Shown one piece after another: positions 5,277 to 6,109 of a stretch of 6,109 nt of DNA. The DNA comes from Desulfovibrionaceae bacterium UBA6814. GTDB lineage: Bacteria; Desulfobacterota; Desulfovibrionia; Desulfovibrionales; Desulfovibrionaceae. The DNA is taken from NCBI GenBank assembly GCA_002452635.1, contig DKEU01000158.1, positions 1 through 6,109 of the forward strand, read 5' to 3'. The translations under genes and the position numbers were made by a program. Below the pieces are notes generated by a model that searched no databases, was not told the origin of the DNA, and saw nothing but the letters and a program-made list of their open reading frames with translations. Every line of letters starts with the position of its first letter. Positions within the stretch are counted from its first letter, which is position 1.

Positions 5277-6109
5277 ATGCTGTCCAAGCGACTGGAAAAG
5301 GTGCTCTCCGCGGCCGTGAAGGAAGTCCGCCGCCGCCGGCACGAATACCTGACCCTGGAGCACCTGCTTTACGCCATGCTCCTGGAGCAGGTGGGCCGGG
5401 ACATCCTGGTCAACTGCGGGGTCAACGTCATCCGGCTCAAGCACCAGTTGGAGCGCTTCTTCATCGACCACCTGGAGATCGTGGGCGAGGAGGCCGCCAC
5501 CGAGGTGGTGCAGACCCTCGGCGTGCAGCGGGTGCTGCAACGGGCCATCCTCCAGATGCAGTCCTCGGGCAAGGACAAGGTGGAGGTCGGCGACGTGCTG
5601 GCCGCCCTGTTCGAGGAGGACGACTCCTACGCGGTCTATTTCCTCAAGTCCCACGGCGTGTCCCGCCTGGACATCCTGGAGTACATCTCCCACGGCCGCC
5701 AGGGCGACGACGAGTCCGGCTGGGGGCCCCTGGAGGGCTCGCCCGGCCCCGGGTCCGGCGCCGGGCCCGGCTCGGGACTGGAGAAGCCCTGCGAGGGCGA
5801 GTGCGAGGGCAAGCCCGGCGGGCAGCAGAGCATGCTGTCCCAGTTCACCGTGAACCTGGTGGAGCGCGCGCAGAAGGGCGAGATCGACCCGCTCATCGGC
5901 CGCGCGCCCGAACTGGCCCGCACGGTCCAGGTCCTGTCCCGCCGGCGCAAGAACAACCCGCTCTTCGTGGGCGACCCCGGGGTGGGCAAGACCGCCCTGG
6001 CCGAAGGCCTGGCCCTGCGCATCGTCAAGGGCGACGTGCCCGAGGCCTTCAAGGAGGCCAAGATCTTCGCCCTGGACATGGGGGCGCTCCTGGCCGGCAC
6101 CAAGTACCG
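5277..6109 (+). CDS. clpA: AAA+ unfoldase ClpA of the ClpAP protease, N-terminal part (3' end outside window)
   Basis: ClpA uses ATP to unfold proteins, including those handed over by ClpS, and threads them into ClpP. About 277 residues are visible with no stop. The N-domain (about 1-140) is of Clp-N type, with [16 protein letters not shown] near the start and a second repeat around [31 protein letters not shown]; it ends [13 protein letters not shown] Gly/Pro-rich linker (about 142-185) precedes the D1 AAA+ module, which starts at [20 protein letters not shown] and includes [20 protein letters not shown]. The Walker A Lys is K238. The fragment closes on the pre-sensor LLAGTKY. Absence of a ClpB/ClpC-type N-terminal pattern, together with the clpS neighbour, favours ClpA. 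The start ATG directly follows the clpS TAG, with GGAAGAGG (5264-5271) 5 nt upstream. D2 and the ClpP-binding loop are outside the window. Confidence 0.97.
   Translation, partial: MLSKRLEKVLSAAVKEVRRRRHEYLTLEHLLYAMLLEQVGRDILVNCGVNVIRLKHQLERFFIDHLEIVGEEAATEVVQTLGVQRVLQRAILQMQSSGKDKVEVGDVLAALFEEDDSYAVYFLKSHGVSRLDILEYISHGRQGDDESGWGPLEGSPGPGSGAGPGSGLEKPCEGECEGKPGGQQSMLSQFTVNLVERAQKGEIDPLIGRAPELARTVQVLSRRRKNNPLFVGDPGVGKTALAEGLALRIVKGDVPEAFKEAKIFALDMGALLAGTKY
5790..5813 (+). repeat. Tandem 12-bp repeat in the clpA linker
   Basis: TGCGAGGGCGAG (5790-5801) is followed by TGCGAGGGCAAG (5802-5813), 11 of 12 bases identical. It encodes CEGE-CEGK, placing two cysteines (172 and 176) four residues apart in the flexible linker. 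A Gly/Pro/Ser repeat (GPGSG twice, about 5746-5778) lies just before it, so the linker looks expanded by small duplications. Confidence 0.6.

Noticed and set aside
4896..5693. Minus-strand open frame of 265 codons opposite clpS and clpA
   Set aside because: Its composition mirrors the codons of clpS and clpA, it has no family resemblance, and the opposite strand encodes clear ClpS and ClpA.
1..6109. CRISPR arrays, insertion sequences, tRNA or rRNA genes, attachment sites
   Set aside because: No spaced direct repeats, transposase motifs, terminal inverted repeats or cloverleaf-like RNA were seen. The window is ordinary, densely coded chromosome.

Overview
The window is a GC-rich (estimated by eye at well over 65%), gene-dense bacterial chromosome segment with strong G/C preference at third codon positions. 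Gene content and protein style suggest a motile, sulfate-reducer-like deltaproteobacterium (Desulfovibrionales type). That assignment is inferred from family resemblance only, because no rRNA or other decisive marker is present.

Positions 1-3318 (+ strand) carry a chemotaxis cluster: the C-terminal third of the histidine kinase CheA, a 219-nt gap, then cheR, cheD and cheB. CheR, CheD and CheB are joined by 4-nt stop/start overlaps and are probably translationally coupled. Together they form the receptor-adaptation arm: CheR methylates receptor glutamates, CheD deamidates receptor glutamines, and CheB, phosphorylated by CheA, demethylates and deamidates. The cheA-cheR gap is richer in A/T and holds a perfect hairpin on the cheA stop codon, a second perfect palindrome and a weak promoter-like sequence. 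cheR-cheD-cheB may therefore have its own promoter.

Positions 3368-4113 (- strand) carry a two-gene fluoride module, crcB (Fluc-type fluoride channel) followed 26 nt later by a DUF190 gene. It converges on cheB across a 49-nt gap filled by two inverted repeats, each touching one of the two stop codons.

A CYTH-domain (triphosphate tunnel fold) protein gene, 4213-4812 (+), is divergent from crcB with 99 nt between the starts. No fluoride riboswitch was recognised there.

Positions 4817-6109 (+) carry a promoter-like sequence with 5/6 matches in both hexamers and a dyad around its -10, a structured leader, then clpS and the 5' part of clpA. ClpS is the N-degron adaptor and ClpA the AAA+ unfoldase of the ClpAP protease. 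The genes abut with no spacer.

Every gene belongs to a known family, and I did not find a clearly undescribed system. The points most worth checking are an Asp-to-Asn change in the predicted N-degron pocket of ClpS, a linker Met in ClpA at the position equivalent to the E. coli internal start, the clpSA promoter/operator arrangement, and the CrcB-DUF190-CYTH neighbourhood.
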